DNA of 64,000 bases from Salipiger aestuarii (GTDB taxonomy: Bacteria; Pseudomonadota; Alphaproteobacteria; Rhodobacterales; Rhodobacteraceae): contig NZ_QLMG01000022.1 of NCBI RefSeq assembly GCF_003259905.1, positions 1 to 64,000 on the forward strand, written 5' to 3'. Positions 41,433 to 52,066 of the stretch are shown here, piece after piece. Numbering within the stretch: position 1 is the stretch's first letter; each line of letters begins with the position of its first letter. The translations under genes and the position numbers were made by a program. The notes beneath the pieces were generated by a model. The model made no database searches. It saw only the letters and a list, made by a program, of their open reading frames with translations, and was not told the origin of the DNA.

Positions 41433-42350
41433 TCAGTTCCCGTCCTTGAAATCCAGCCCCATCTCGGAATACCGCTCGGCCTCTTCCAGCCAGTTCTCGC
41501 GCAGTTTGACTTGCAGGAACAGGTGGACCTTGCGCCCGAGAAATTCCTCGATGTCAGCGCGGGCGGCCTGGCTGACGGATTTGATCGTCTCGCCCTTGTG
41601 ACCCAGCACGATGCCCTTGTGGCCGTCCCGGCTGACATAGATCACCTGATCGATGCGCGCGGACCCGTCGTCGCGTTCCTGCCAGGCCTCGGTTTCGACC
41701 GTCAACTGATAGGGCAGTTCCTGATGCAGGCGCAGGGTCAGCTTTTCGCGCGTCATCTCGGCGGCGATCATGCGCATGGGCAGATCGGCGATCTGGTCTT
41801 CGGGGTACAGCCAGGGGCCTTCGGGCACCGCCTGCGCGAGCCACTTGCGCAGCTGGACCACGCCGTGGCCCTTTTCGGCGGAAATCATGAAGGTTTCGGC
41901 AAAGGCATAGGCCTCGTTCAGCGCCTGCGTCAGGGCGAGCAGCCTTGGCGCCTCGACCCGGTCGATCTTGTTGATGGCCAGCGCGACGGTGGTGCCCCTG
42001 GGCAGGTCTGCCAGGCCGTCAAGGATCGCCCTGACGCCGTCGGTCATGCCGCGATGCGCCTCGACCAGAAGCACGGTGATGTCGGCATCCGCAGCCCCGC
42101 CCCAGGCGGCCTTGACCATCGCCCGGTCCAGGCGGCGACGCGGCTTGAACAGGCCGGGGGTGTCGACGAAGATCAGCTGCGACGCGCCCTCCATCGCGAC
42201 ACCGCGAATGCGCGCGCGCGTGGTCTGTACCTTGTGGGTGACGATTGACACCTTGGCGCCGACCATCCGGTTGGTAAGGGTCGACTTGCCGGCGTTGGGT
42301 TCGCCGATGAGCGCGACAAAGCCTGCGCGGGTCGGTGCGGTGTCGGTCAT
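41433..42350 (-). CDS. era: GTPase Era
   Basis: A 305-aa GTPase required for 30S subunit maturation, which binds the 3' end of 16S rRNA. G1 is GEPNAGKSTL, G3 DTPGL and G4 NKID; the C-terminal KH domain includes GHKGETIKSVSQAARADIEEFL and KVHLFLQVKLRENW. Length is standard. In related genomes it usually follows rnc directly; here a DMT exporter and a small secreted protein gene separate them. Confidence 0.97.
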   Translation of the reverse strand: MTDTAPTRAGFVALIGEPNAGKSTLTNRMVGAKVSIVTHKVQTTRARIRGVAMEGASQLIFVDTPGLFKPRRRLDRAMVKAAWGGAADADITVLLVEAHRGMTDGVRAILDGLADLPRGTTVALAINKIDRVEAPRLLALTQALNEAYAFAETFMISAEKGHGVVQLRKWLAQAVPEGPWLYPEDQIADLPMRMIAAEMTREKLTLRLHQELPYQLTVETEAWQERDDGSARIDQVIYVSRDGHKGIVLGHKGETIKSVSQAARADIEEFLGRKVHLFLQVKLRENWLEEAERYSEMGLDFKDGN

Positions 42351-42492
42351 GTAAGCGGTCCGTTGATCAATGATCCGTCAGCCCATACTTCTTTTCGTGC
42401 GCCAACACCATATCTACACGAACCGCTGGACCCGCGTCGCGTTTTGTGGCGTAGCATCCATTGTTATTGGCTTGCGCGAAAGGAGCGTGGCG

Positions 42493-42777
42493 ATGAGGTT
42501 TTTTCTGATGACGACGATGGCAGGGGGTCTGCTCGCGGGCGCGACACAGGCACAGGAGCTGTTCGTGCCGACCATTCAGGCGCGCCAGATTGACGGCAGC
42601 TACAACGCCTATCCGATCAAGGGCACCGAAGCCGGCATGCTGCGCAGCGATTGCGACCGGCAGGCGCGCACCTGGGAACAAAAGAACCGCACGGCGATTC
42701 GGGCAGCGGACAGCGCGATGTCGTCGCCGGGCAACGGCGACGCGGTCGAAGTGATCTGCAAGCTTAAACAGCCCTAG
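42493..42777 (+). CDS. Small exported protein, function unknown
   Basis: A 94-aa protein with a clear signal peptide (RFFLMTTMAGGLLAGATQAQ) and a 74-residue mature part containing FVPTIQARQIDGSYNAYPIK and two cysteines (near residues 55 and 88) that could form a disulfide. The ATG at 42493 has AGGAG 8 bases upstream. It is probably periplasmic. I do not recognise a family. Its end overlaps the convergent transporter gene by 4 bp. Confidence 0.7.
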   Translation: MRFFLMTTMAGGLLAGATQAQELFVPTIQARQIDGSYNAYPIKGTEAGMLRSDCDRQARTWEQKNRTAIRAADSAMSSPGNGDAVEVICKLKQP

Positions 42778-43703
42778 CGCGACCGGATCAGCGTGTAAAT
42801 TCCGCTGGTCACGATCAGCAGTCCCCCGGCGAGCGTCCACAGGTCGGGCCGTTCGCCGAAAAAGACGAACGCGAAGCCCAGTGCGACCAGCAGGCGCGAA
42901 TAGCGAAACGGCGCGATGACCGACACATCGCCCGCGCGCATCGCCTTGGTCAGCGCGAAATAGCCGGTGGCGCCCACAAGGCCGGTCAGCACCAGCCGGA
43001 CAAGTTCGCCGGCCCGGGGCACCCGCAGCGGGTCGGGGTCGAACGGCAACATGACAAGCCCCGCGACGATGATGACCGAACACCCGATGACGCCAAGCTG
43101 GTTGGCTGACACTGCCGGAGGGCTGGCTCTGGTGAACAGGTCGCGCATGGCAAAGCCGACCATGCCCGCGACCGCCAGCAGCGCGTCGATGCGGAACGCC
43201 TCCGGTGTGGGGCGCAGGATCAGCAGAACGCCGACGAAGCCGACCGCCATCGCCGTCCAGCGGGCCGGGCCGACGCGTTCCTTCAGCAGCAGCGCCGCGC
43301 CCGCCGTCACCACCAGCGGCGCCGCCTGCAGGATCGACGAGGTCACCGAAAGCGGGGTGTAGGCCAGCGCCAGCGCAAAGAACAGCCGCCCGACGATCTC
43401 GAACGACGTGCGGGCGATCAGCGTGGGGCGCAGAATGGCCGGATGCAGCAGGGGTTCGCGGGCGCGCAGGGTCACGACGATGTAAAGCGCGGTGGCGGTG
43501 ATGCCGAAGATCAGCGTCGCCTCGCCCGGCGGCAGGGCGGGGGCCACGGATTTGAACAGCGCGTCCTCGACCGCGAAGAGGAACATCGACGCACACATGA
43601 ACAGCGCGCCGAGGGTGTTGCCGGACAGGGCCCCGCCGCCGTGGCCTCGGTCGCTGTGGCCCCCGTCGCTGTGGCCCCCGTCGCTGTGGCCCCGGTCAGT
43701 CAC
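42774..43703 (-). CDS. EamA/DMT-family transporter with histidine-rich repeat N-terminus
   Basis: A 309-aa, ten-helix exporter with two EamA repeats ([20 protein letters not shown] and [20 protein letters not shown]). The GTG start at 43703 overlaps the rnc stop region, so it is coupled to rnc. The first 25 residues are unusual: [20 protein letters not shown], a (S/T)-D-(R/G)-G-H pentapeptide four times from a 15-bp DNA repeat. Such a tail might bind metal ions, but this is speculation. The substrate is unknown. Confidence 0.85.
   Translation of the reverse strand: MTDRGHSDGGHSDGGHSDRGHGGGALSGNTLGALFMCASMFLFAVEDALFKSVAPALPPGEATLIFGITATALYIVVTLRAREPLLHPAILRPTLIARTSFEIVGRLFFALALAYTPLSVTSSILQAAPLVVTAGAALLLKERVGPARWTAMAVGFVGVLLILRPTPEAFRIDALLAVAGMVGFAMRDLFTRASPPAVSANQLGVIGCSVIIVAGLVMLPFDPDPLRVPRAGELVRLVLTGLVGATGYFALTKAMRAGDVSVIAPFRYSRLLVALGFAFVFFGERPDLWTLAGGLLIVTSGIYTLIRSR
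43641..43700. repeat. Four 15-bp tandem repeats at the start of the exporter gene
   Basis: GTGGCCTCGGTCGCT, GTGGCCCCCGTCGCT (twice) and GTGGCCCCGGTCAGT stand head to tail. The last copy overlaps the stop codon of rnc. The array keeps frame in the exporter gene. Confidence 0.9.
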
Positions 43704-44379
43704 CGCCGAGCTTTGCCAGCAGCGCGGCGGCGGCATGCTGTTCGGCCTTGCGCTTGGCGCCGGCGGTGGCCTGCGCGGTTTCGCCATTGGCCAGGCGCGC
43801 CTCGATGGTGAATACCGGGGCATGGTCGGGGCCGGTGCGCCCCACCTCGACATAGGCGGGCGGCGGCATCCCGCGCGCCTGCGCCCATTCCTGAAGCGAG
43901 GTCTTGGGATCGCGCGCGTCCTCCTCGACCTGCGCGATGCGGTTGCCCCACAGGCGCAGGATCATTGCCTTGGCCGTGTCGAATCCGGCGTCGAGATAGA
44001 CGGCGGCGATCACCGCCTCCATCGCGTCGCCCAGCAGCGCCATCTTGCGACGCCCACCCGACATCATCTCGGACCGGCCGAGTTTCAGCGCGGCACCCAG
44101 ATCGATCTCGCGGGCGACCTCGGCGCAGGTTTCCTTGCGCACCAGCGCGTTGAAACGCGGTGCCAGCAGCCCTTCGGAGGCGTGTCGGTCAGAGCCCAGC
44201 AGCGCCTCGGCCATCACGAGGCCCAGCACCCGGTCCCCGAGAAATTCCAGCCGCTGGTTGTCTTCGCGCCCCGGCGAGGACATGGACGAATGGGTCAGCG
44301 CGCGGCGCAGCCGGTCCGGGGTGTCGAAGCGGTGGCCAAGACGCTCTTCGAGCGCGGTGATTTCGGCGGACCGCTTCAT
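43696..44379 (-). CDS. rnc: Ribonuclease III
   Basis: A 227-aa double-strand-specific RNase that processes rRNA precursors and structured messages. The catalytic signature [20 protein letters not shown] and the second acidic motif [16 protein letters not shown] are intact; a dsRNA-binding domain forms the C-terminus ([14 protein letters not shown]...[18 protein letters not shown]). The start at 44379 overlaps the lepB stop (ATGA). The operon order is lepB-rnc-transporter. Confidence 0.96.
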   Translation of the reverse strand: MKRSAEITALEERLGHRFDTPDRLRRALTHSSMSSPGREDNQRLEFLGDRVLGLVMAEALLGSDRHASEGLLAPRFNALVRKETCAEVAREIDLGAALKLGRSEMMSGGRRKMALLGDAMEAVIAAVYLDAGFDTAKAMILRLWGNRIAQVEEDARDPKTSLQEWAQARGMPPPAYVEVGRTGPDHAPVFTIEARLANGETAQATAGAKRKAEQHAAAALLAKLGGD

Positions 44380-45206
44380 TGCAGCTTGTGAAAGAACCGG
44401 TCGGCGCGCCATGTCCAGAAATACAGCATCGAACTGCCGGCCGACGAAAACACCACGCGCCTTGCCTTGCCGATAAAGTTCTCGACCGGCACGAAACCGA
44501 CGCCGCCCGCGGCGTTGGGCACGCGGCTGTCCGATGAATTGTCGCGGTTGTCGCCCATCATGAAATAGTGACCGGCAGGCACGGTATAGACGCGGGTGTT
44601 GTCGGATCCCTGCATCGCGATGTTCAGGATGTTGTGGCTGACGCCGCCGGGCAGGGTCTCGGTGAACCGTTCCTTTTCGCACACGCCCCCGGTGCCGACA
44701 GGCCCGTTGGCACAGCGCGGACGCAGCCGCTGCGGGCCCTGCGGTTCGGCGGTTTCGGCAAAGATTCCGGCGGGTTCGACCTGCACGGGGTCATCGTTGA
44801 TATACAGCAAGCCTTCGCGCACCTGGATGCGATCCCCCGGCAGGCCGATCACCCGCTTGATGAAATCGGTGCCGTGCACGGGATGGCGGAACACCGCGAT
44901 GTCACCGCGCCGGGGGTCGGATCCGAACAGTCGTCCGTCTTCGCCCATCCAGCCGCACAGGTCGGTGGCGTCGATGTCGATGCCAATCTGCGGCAGCCGG
45001 ATCGACGGGCAGGATGCATAGGAATAGCCGTAGCTCATCTTGTTGACGAACAGGAAATCGCCGATCAGCAGCGTGTCCTTCATCGACCCCGACGGAATCC
45101 AGAAGGGCTGGAAAAACAGCGTCCGGAAGATACCCGCAATAAGCAGCGCGTAGACGACCGTCTTGATCGTCTCCAGAATGCCGCCGGTTTCCTTGTCTTT
45201 CGCCAT
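44376..45206 (-). CDS. lepB: Signal peptidase I
   Basis: A 276-aa inner-membrane serine protease that removes signal peptides. One N-terminal helix ([17 protein letters not shown]) is followed by the catalytic serine in [15 protein letters not shown], the lysine in [11 protein letters not shown], and the conserved [17 protein letters not shown] box. An insertion with cysteines ([26 protein letters not shown]) is typical of alphaproteobacterial members. It is coupled to rnc by ATGA overlap. Confidence 0.96.
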   Translation of the reverse strand: MAKDKETGGILETIKTVVYALLIAGIFRTLFFQPFWIPSGSMKDTLLIGDFLFVNKMSYGYSYASCPSIRLPQIGIDIDATDLCGWMGEDGRLFGSDPRRGDIAVFRHPVHGTDFIKRVIGLPGDRIQVREGLLYINDDPVQVEPAGIFAETAEPQGPQRLRPRCANGPVGTGGVCEKERFTETLPGGVSHNILNIAMQGSDNTRVYTVPAGHYFMMGDNRDNSSDSRVPNAAGGVGFVPVENFIGKARRVVFSSAGSSMLYFWTWRADRFFHKLQ

Positions 45207-45422
45207 GAAGCTCAGCCCCTGATTTCATGATGTGTCGGCGCAAAACGCACCTCGGCTTCATGGGCGGCAGGCCCCGAAGTGTCAAGAACAAGCCCTTTGC
45301 AAGATCCCGCGTCCGGCAGGCCGGGATGGCGCGCGGGGTCGATTGTCAGGCGCCGCGTGCTAGATTGCGGCACGATCACGTCAGAATCCGCCCCGCATGG
45401 TTGAGACATGCGTGCGGGCTTG

Positions 45423-45443
45423 GCATCAAGTGAGCATCAAGTG
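45423..45443. repeat. Direct repeat upstream of glpD
   Basis: GCATCAAGTG occurs twice with one base between (45423-45432, 45434-45443), 28 bases before the glpD start. It might be a regulator site or another short duplication. Confidence 0.5.
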
Positions 45444-45470
45444 GGACACCCAACGAACAGGAGGCACCTC

Positions 45471-47057
45471 GTGCAGGGCCAACCGACAGAGCAGAGCGAT
45501 CTTTTCATCATCGGTGGCGGCATCAACGGCTGCGGCATCGCCCGCGACGCGGTGGGCCGGGGCTATTCCGTGACGCTGGCCGAAATGAACGACCTGGCCT
45601 CGGCGACGTCCTCGGCGTCGACCAAGCTGTTCCACGGCGGGCTGCGCTATCTGGAATATTTCGAATTTCGTCTGGTGCACGAGGCGCTGGCCGAACGCGA
45701 GGTGCTGCTGCGCGCGATGCCGCATATCGCCTGGCCGATGCGGTTCGTGCTGCCCTATCACCCGTCGATGCGGTTCGAAACCGACACGCCGACGTCGAAA
45801 CTGCTGTCGACGGTCATGCCGTGGATGAAAGGCCGTCGCCCCGCCTGGCTGATCCGGCTGGGTCTGTTCATGTACGACCATCTGGATCTGGGCAAACGCA
45901 AGATCCTGCCGGGAACCGCGCGGCTTGACCTGACCACCGCCCCCGAAGGCGCGCCGCTGGATGACCGGTTCGAAACCGCTTATGAATATTCCGATGCCTG
46001 GGTGCAGGATTCCCGCCTTGTGGTGCTGAACGCCCGCGATGCGCAAGCGCGTGGCGCGCGCATCATGACCCGCACCAAGGTGCTCTCGGCCGCGCGCGAA
46101 GACGGGCTGTGGCGCATCGAGGTGCAGGACACCGACACCGGCACCACCGCCACCCACCATGCAAGGATGCTGGTCAACGCCGGCGGGCCGTGGGTCGGCG
46201 ACATCATCCACGACAAGGTCCACCTGAACGTGCGCGAAGGGGTCCGGCTGGTGCGCGGCTCGCATATCGTGACGCGCAAGCTATACGATCACGACAAATG
46301 CTATTTCTTTCAGGGCACCGACGGGCGCATCATCTTTGCCATTCCCTATGAACGGGATTTCACCCTGATCGGCACCACCGACGCCGAACATACCGACCCC
46401 GATCAGAAACCCGTCTGCACCCCCGAGGAACAAAGCTATCTGATCGCCTTCGCCAACCGCTATTTCAAACGCGACATCCGCGACGAGGACGTGGTCTGGA
46501 CCTATTCCGGGGTGCGCCCTCTGTATGACGACGGCGCCAGCAGCGCGACGGCGGCGACCCGCGACTACACGATCAAGGTCGAAGGCGCAGGCGGCGCGCC
46601 CATGCTCAACGTCTTTGGCGGCAAGATCACCACCTATCGCCGGCTTGCCGAAAGCGCGCTGGACAAGATCGACGGCGCGCTGGGGCGCAGCACGCAAAAA
46701 TGGACCGCGGGTGCCGCGATGCCCGGCGGGGATTTCCCGGTGGACGGGGTTGCGGCGCTGATCTCCGATTTGCGGGCCAGCCATCCGTTTCTGGATGACC
46801 GCTGGGCCACGCGCCTTGTGCGTACCTACGGCACCGATGCGCGCGCCATCCTGGGCGTGTCCGCCGGGGCCGAGGCGCTGGGAGAAGCGTTCGGCGCGAC
46901 CCTGACCGCGGCCGAGGTAGACTGGCTGATGGATCGCGAATACGCCCGCACGCCCGACGATGTGCTGTGGCGGCGTACAAAGCTTGGCCTGTCGATGCCC
47001 GAGGCGGGGCTGGCACGGCTCGAAGACTACATGACGGCCCGCCGCGCGCCGGGCTGA
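45471..47057 (+). CDS. glpD: Aerobic glycerol-3-phosphate dehydrogenase
   Basis: A 528-aa FAD enzyme of the inner membrane oxidising glycerol 3-phosphate to dihydroxyacetone phosphate with quinone as acceptor. The FAD fold is DLFIIGGGINGCGIARDAVG, followed by SSASTKLFHGGLRYLE; the substrate/FAD region includes VNAGGPWVGDI and YTIKVEGAGGAPMLNVFGGK...TTYRRLAE. The start is a GTG at 45471 with AGGAGG 6 bases upstream; an in-frame ATG at 45408 is further away without such a site. glpK follows after 18 bp. Confidence 0.95.
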   Translation: MQGQPTEQSDLFIIGGGINGCGIARDAVGRGYSVTLAEMNDLASATSSASTKLFHGGLRYLEYFEFRLVHEALAEREVLLRAMPHIAWPMRFVLPYHPSMRFETDTPTSKLLSTVMPWMKGRRPAWLIRLGLFMYDHLDLGKRKILPGTARLDLTTAPEGAPLDDRFETAYEYSDAWVQDSRLVVLNARDAQARGARIMTRTKVLSAAREDGLWRIEVQDTDTGTTATHHARMLVNAGGPWVGDIIHDKVHLNVREGVRLVRGSHIVTRKLYDHDKCYFFQGTDGRIIFAIPYERDFTLIGTTDAEHTDPDQKPVCTPEEQSYLIAFANRYFKRDIRDEDVVWTYSGVRPLYDDGASSATAATRDYTIKVEGAGGAPMLNVFGGKITTYRRLAESALDKIDGALGRSTQKWTAGAAMPGGDFPVDGVAALISDLRASHPFLDDRWATRLVRTYGTDARAILGVSAGAEALGEAFGATLTAAEVDWLMDREYARTPDDVLWRRTKLGLSMPEAGLARLEDYMTARRAPG

Positions 47058-47075
47058 ACACGGGGGGAAGACCGC

Positions 47076-48563
<1,488 letters not shown>

Positions 48564-48627
48564 CGCCATTGACAAGATCGCAGGGCGGGCGCGTTCCGCC
48601 GGGGCGATCACGAAAAGGCCAGGCACC

Positions 48628-49397
48628 ATGTCCCAGATCCACGGCGGCAAGACCGTCTTTGGCGCGACCCTCGGCATTTTGATGCTGCAAACGCGCTTTC
48701 CCCGCATCTTGATGCTGCAAACGCGCTTTCCTCGCATCCCCGGCGATATGGGCAACGCGCTGACATGGCCGTTCCCGGTGCAGTATCGCGTGGTGCGCGG
48801 GGCCTCCCCGACAGGGTGGTGCGACAGGATGCGCGCGTGCTGGTGGATCTGTTCATCGAACAGGCGCTTGATCTTGTCGCGCATGGCTGCGTCGGCATCA
48901 CCACCAATTGCGGGTTTCTGTCCATCGTGCAGGATCAGGTTGCCGGCGCCGTGCCGGTGCCTGTCGCGACCTCGTCGCTGATGCAGGTGCCGATGGTGCA
49001 GGCGATGCTGCCGCCGGGCAAGCGGGCGGGCATCCTGACCATCTGGAAACCCACGCTGACGGTGCGGCATCTGGCGGCGGCGAATGTGGCCCTCGATACG
49101 CCGGTCTGGGGCACCGGGGCAGGGCGCGAATTCACCCGCGCAATCCTTGGCGATGAACCGCAGATCGACTTTTCCGCCTGCCGTGCCAACATGATCGACG
49201 CCGCCCGCGCCTTTCACGCGGCCCGCCCGGGGCTTGGCGCGATCGTGCTGGAATGTACCAACATGGTGCCTTATGCGGCGGATGTGCGGCGGGTGACCGG
49301 GCTGCCGGTGTTCTCGATCTTCAATTTCGTGCAGTGGTTCCAGCAATCGCTGATGCCGCCTCGGTTTCCCCACGCGCTCGACGAGCCGCGCCTTTAG
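48628..49397 (+). pseudogene. Aspartate/glutamate racemase-family gene with frameshift and internal duplication
   Basis: The protein opens SQIHGGKTVFGATLGILML and reads in frame to VVRGASP near 48810, then continues one frame away as DRVVRQDARVLVDLFIEQAL to a stop at 49395-49397. Restoring one C in the CCCC run near 48811 would give a full-length product. The second part has the family cysteine motifs CVGITTNCGFL and IVLECTNMVPYA. In addition ILMLQTRFPR is present twice because of a 30-bp tandem duplication. Two independent lesions suggest a real pseudogene, although a single-base assembly error in the C run is possible. It lies 64 bp behind glpK and overlaps the convergent permease by 4 bp. 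Confidence 0.75.
48676..48735. repeat. 30-bp tandem duplication inside the racemase gene
   Basis: Two adjacent 30-bp copies (48676-48705 and 48706-48735) differ at two positions and encode ILMLQTRFPR twice. The frame is kept. Confidence 0.92.
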
Positions 49398-50164
49398 CCC
49401 ATCAGCGCCCGGCGCATCAGGTTCAGCCCCGCCAGCAGCAGCACCCAAAGCGTGATTTTGCGGAACGCAGCCTGGTCGATGCGGTCATGCACCTTCATGC
49501 CCAGCCACATACCCGCCAGCCCCGGAATCAGCAGCAGCGCCGAGAATGGCGCGGTCTGCGCGTTCAGCACGCCCGACGCGACATGCGCGCCGGTCAGCGC
49601 CAGCGCGCCCAGCCCATAGATTACCCCCTGCACCCGCACCTGTTCGCGCTTTTCGGTGTCGATGGCTGTCAGATAGGCCACGACCGGCGGCCCCCACACC
49701 CCCGACAATCCGCCGATGAACCCCGCGATCGCGCCCGTGACGCCTTCAAGCCAGCGGCTGGGGCCGTGTTGCAGATGCGGCTTCCATCCGGCCAGCTGCA
49801 TCACGCAAAACAGCGTCACGGGCGCGCCGATCATCCCCAGCAGGACGTTCGCGGGCAGCACCCGCACCAGTTGCGACGACAGCAGCAGAAAGGCCAGCCC
49901 CACGCCCAGGAACAGCCCGAAGCGCCGCATCGACGCCAGCGCCGCACGCCAGCCTTGCTGCAACGCCTGAATGGCATTGCTGACCAGCGCCGGCAGAATC
50001 AGCCCGGCCAGCGCCAGTTCGGGCGACAGAAAGCTGGACAGGCCGGAAATCAGGATCATCGGCATGGCAAAGCCGACCATGCCTTTCACCAACCCCGCCA
50101 CCGCTGCGATGGCGAAAGAAATAGCAAGCAGGGAAGGCGAAATCAGGGTAAGGATACTGTCCAT
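49394..50164 (-). CDS. TauE/SafE-family membrane permease
   Basis: A 256-aa inner-membrane protein of about eight helices with the two-repeat pattern of the TauE/SafE (sulfite exporter) family: AAVAGLVKGMVGFAMPMILI in the first and AIAGFIGGLSGVWGPPVVAYL in the second half. The family exports sulfite, sulfoacetate or other organic anions; the substrate here is unknown. The ATG at 50164 is chosen because hydrophobicity begins right after it. It is divergent from mcd. Confidence 0.85.
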   Translation of the reverse strand: MDSILTLISPSLLAISFAIAAVAGLVKGMVGFAMPMILISGLSSFLSPELALAGLILPALVSNAIQALQQGWRAALASMRRFGLFLGVGLAFLLLSSQLVRVLPANVLLGMIGAPVTLFCVMQLAGWKPHLQHGPSRWLEGVTGAIAGFIGGLSGVWGPPVVAYLTAIDTEKREQVRVQGVIYGLGALALTGAHVASGVLNAQTAPFSALLLIPGLAGMWLGMKVHDRIDQAAFRKITLWVLLLAGLNLMRRALMG

Positions 50165-50252
50165 GACCCGCTGATAACACGGGCGAAATCCGCCTGCCTT
50201 GAAAATCGGCTGCGCAAGAATAGAACCTTGATGCCGCATCGCATGACTTTTT

Positions 50253-50265
50253 GTTGCGCTGCAAC
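50253..50265. promoter_or_regulatory. Candidate operator upstream of mcd
   Basis: GTTGC-GCT-GCAAC is a perfect 13-bp palindrome, followed by TGCGAA, 47 bases before the mcd start in the divergent region. TTGC/GCAA arms recall RamB/ScfR-type short-chain acyl-CoA regulators, which control ethylmalonyl-CoA pathway genes in some alphaproteobacteria; the link is inference. Confidence 0.4.
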
Positions 50266-50312
50266 TGCGAAGTGGCTATCCCCGATGCGATCTTAGAGGA
50301 AGGACACGAACA

Positions 50313-52001
50313 ATGGCACATGACGGAGCCGACCTGGCGATGGGCCAGGGCATCCTGCTGGACGATCTGCTGAGCCTCACCGCCGACGCCATCGCCCCCG
50401 CCGAGGCAGTGCTGGAGGCCGCGCGCGTCTCGGTGCGCGACATGACGACGGAAGACGGGCGCGTGTCCAACCGCCTTGTCGAGGCGAACCAGTGCGCCGC
50501 CCATGGCCTTGCCTGGCTTGCCACCTACGTCGAATCGCTGCGCCAGATGCAGTATTGGGCGAACAAGCTGACGTCCGAGGCAAGCTTTGGCGAGATCGAA
50601 CAGATCATCCAGCAGATCGCATTCGGCGAATACCTCAGCCAGATCGCCGGCGGCATCCAGATGAACCAGGGCGAGATGGTGCGCCTGCGGGATCTGGGCC
50701 TTGGCCCCGATGTCATGGCGACGCTGCGCACCCCCGCTGTCGAAACGCTGATGGCACGCGGCAACACCCAGGGCGCACGCACCCGGCTGGTCGAGCTGAT
50801 GCAGGAACGCTCGGCCGAGATCACCGTGGGCAAGACCGGCCTCGACAACGAGCTGGAGATGATCCGCGAGCAGTTCCGCCGCTACGCCGTCGACAAGGTC
50901 GAACCCTTTGCCCATGAATGGCATCTCAAGGACGAGCTGATCCCGATGGAGATCATCGAGGAGCTGTCCGAAATGGGCGTCTTCGGTCTGACCATCCCCG
51001 AGGAATACGGCGGTTTCGGCCTGTCCAAGGCGTCGATGTGCGTGGTGTCCGAGGAACTGTCGCGCGGGTATATCGGCGTCGGCTCGCTGGGCACCCGGTC
51101 GGAAATCGCCGCCGAGCTGATCCTTGCGGGTGGCACCGACGCGCAAAAACAAAAGTGGCTGCCGGCGCTCGCCAGCGGGGAAAAGCTGCCCACTGCGGTG
51201 TTCACCGAACCCAACACCGGGTCGGATCTGGGCGCGCTGCGCACCCGTGCGACCAAGGACGAAAACGGCGACTGGACCGTGACCGGCAACAAGACGTGGA
51301 TCACCCACGCGGCGCGCACCCATGTGATGACGCTGCTGGCCCGCACCGACCCCGGCAGCGACAACTACAAGGGCCTGTCGATGTTCCTTGCGGAAAAGAC
51401 GCCGGGCGACGATGCCAACCCGTTCCCAACCGAGGGCATGACCGGGGGCGAAATCGAGGTGCTCGGCTATCGCGGGATGAAGGAATACGAGCTGGGCTTT
51501 GACGGGTTCAAGGTCAAGGCCGAGAACCTGCTGGGCGGCGAAGAGGGCAAGGGTTTCAAACAGCTTATGGAAACCTTTGAATCCGCCCGCATCCAGACCG
51601 CCGCCCGCGCCATCGGCGTGGCGCAATCGGCGCTGGATGTCGGCATGAAATACGCCGAAGACCGCAAGCAGTTCGGCAAGTCGCTGATCGCCTTTCCGCG
51701 TGTCTCGGGCAAGCTGGCGATGATGGCTGTGGAAATCATGGTCGCCCGCCAGCTGACCTATTTCTCGGCCCGCGAGAAGGACGAGGGCATTCGCTGCGAT
51801 CTTGAGGCCGGCATGGCCAAGCTGCTCGCCGCCCGCGTGGCCTGGGCGAATGCGGACAACGCGCTTCAGATCCACGGCGGCAACGGGTTTGCGCTGGAAT
51901 ATACCGTCAGCCGCATCCTGTGCGATGCGCGGATCCTGAACATCTTCGAAGGTGCCGCCGAGATCCAGGCGCAGGTGATCGCCCGGCGTCTGCTGGGCTG
52001 A
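50313..52001 (+). CDS. mcd: (2S)-methylsuccinyl-CoA dehydrogenase
   Basis: A 562-aa FAD enzyme of the acyl-CoA dehydrogenase superfamily. Residues about 1-175 are a helical N-terminal extension (LLDDLLSLTADAIAPAEAVL, NRLVEANQCAAHGLAWLATY) that marks methylsuccinyl-CoA dehydrogenases. From about 185 the standard domains follow: IPEEYGGFGLS, FTEPNTGSDLGALRTRA for FAD, and the C-terminal LQIHGGNGFALEYTVSRILCDARILNIFEG. It converts methylsuccinyl-CoA to mesaconyl-CoA in the ethylmalonyl-CoA pathway used for acetate and other C2 substrates. It stands alone; ccr, ecm and mch are not in the window. Confidence 0.9.
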   Translation: MAHDGADLAMGQGILLDDLLSLTADAIAPAEAVLEAARVSVRDMTTEDGRVSNRLVEANQCAAHGLAWLATYVESLRQMQYWANKLTSEASFGEIEQIIQQIAFGEYLSQIAGGIQMNQGEMVRLRDLGLGPDVMATLRTPAVETLMARGNTQGARTRLVELMQERSAEITVGKTGLDNELEMIREQFRRYAVDKVEPFAHEWHLKDELIPMEIIEELSEMGVFGLTIPEEYGGFGLSKASMCVVSEELSRGYIGVGSLGTRSEIAAELILAGGTDAQKQKWLPALASGEKLPTAVFTEPNTGSDLGALRTRATKDENGDWTVTGNKTWITHAARTHVMTLLARTDPGSDNYKGLSMFLAEKTPGDDANPFPTEGMTGGEIEVLGYRGMKEYELGFDGFKVKAENLLGGEEGKGFKQLMETFESARIQTAARAIGVAQSALDVGMKYAEDRKQFGKSLIAFPRVSGKLAMMAVEIMVARQLTYFSAREKDEGIRCDLEAGMAKLLAARVAWANADNALQIHGGNGFALEYTVSRILCDARILNIFEGAAEIQAQVIARRLLG

Positions 52002-52066
52002 CCGGCCCCCGTGGCGCGCCGGGCAAAACCGGCGCGCGCGGGTTTCAGCCGGAACCGGCGCCGCGC

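Noticed and set aside
43641-43700. CRISPR-like array
   Set aside because: Short head-to-tail 15-bp units with no spacers, inside a coding frame. The same applies to the repeats at 62651-62695.
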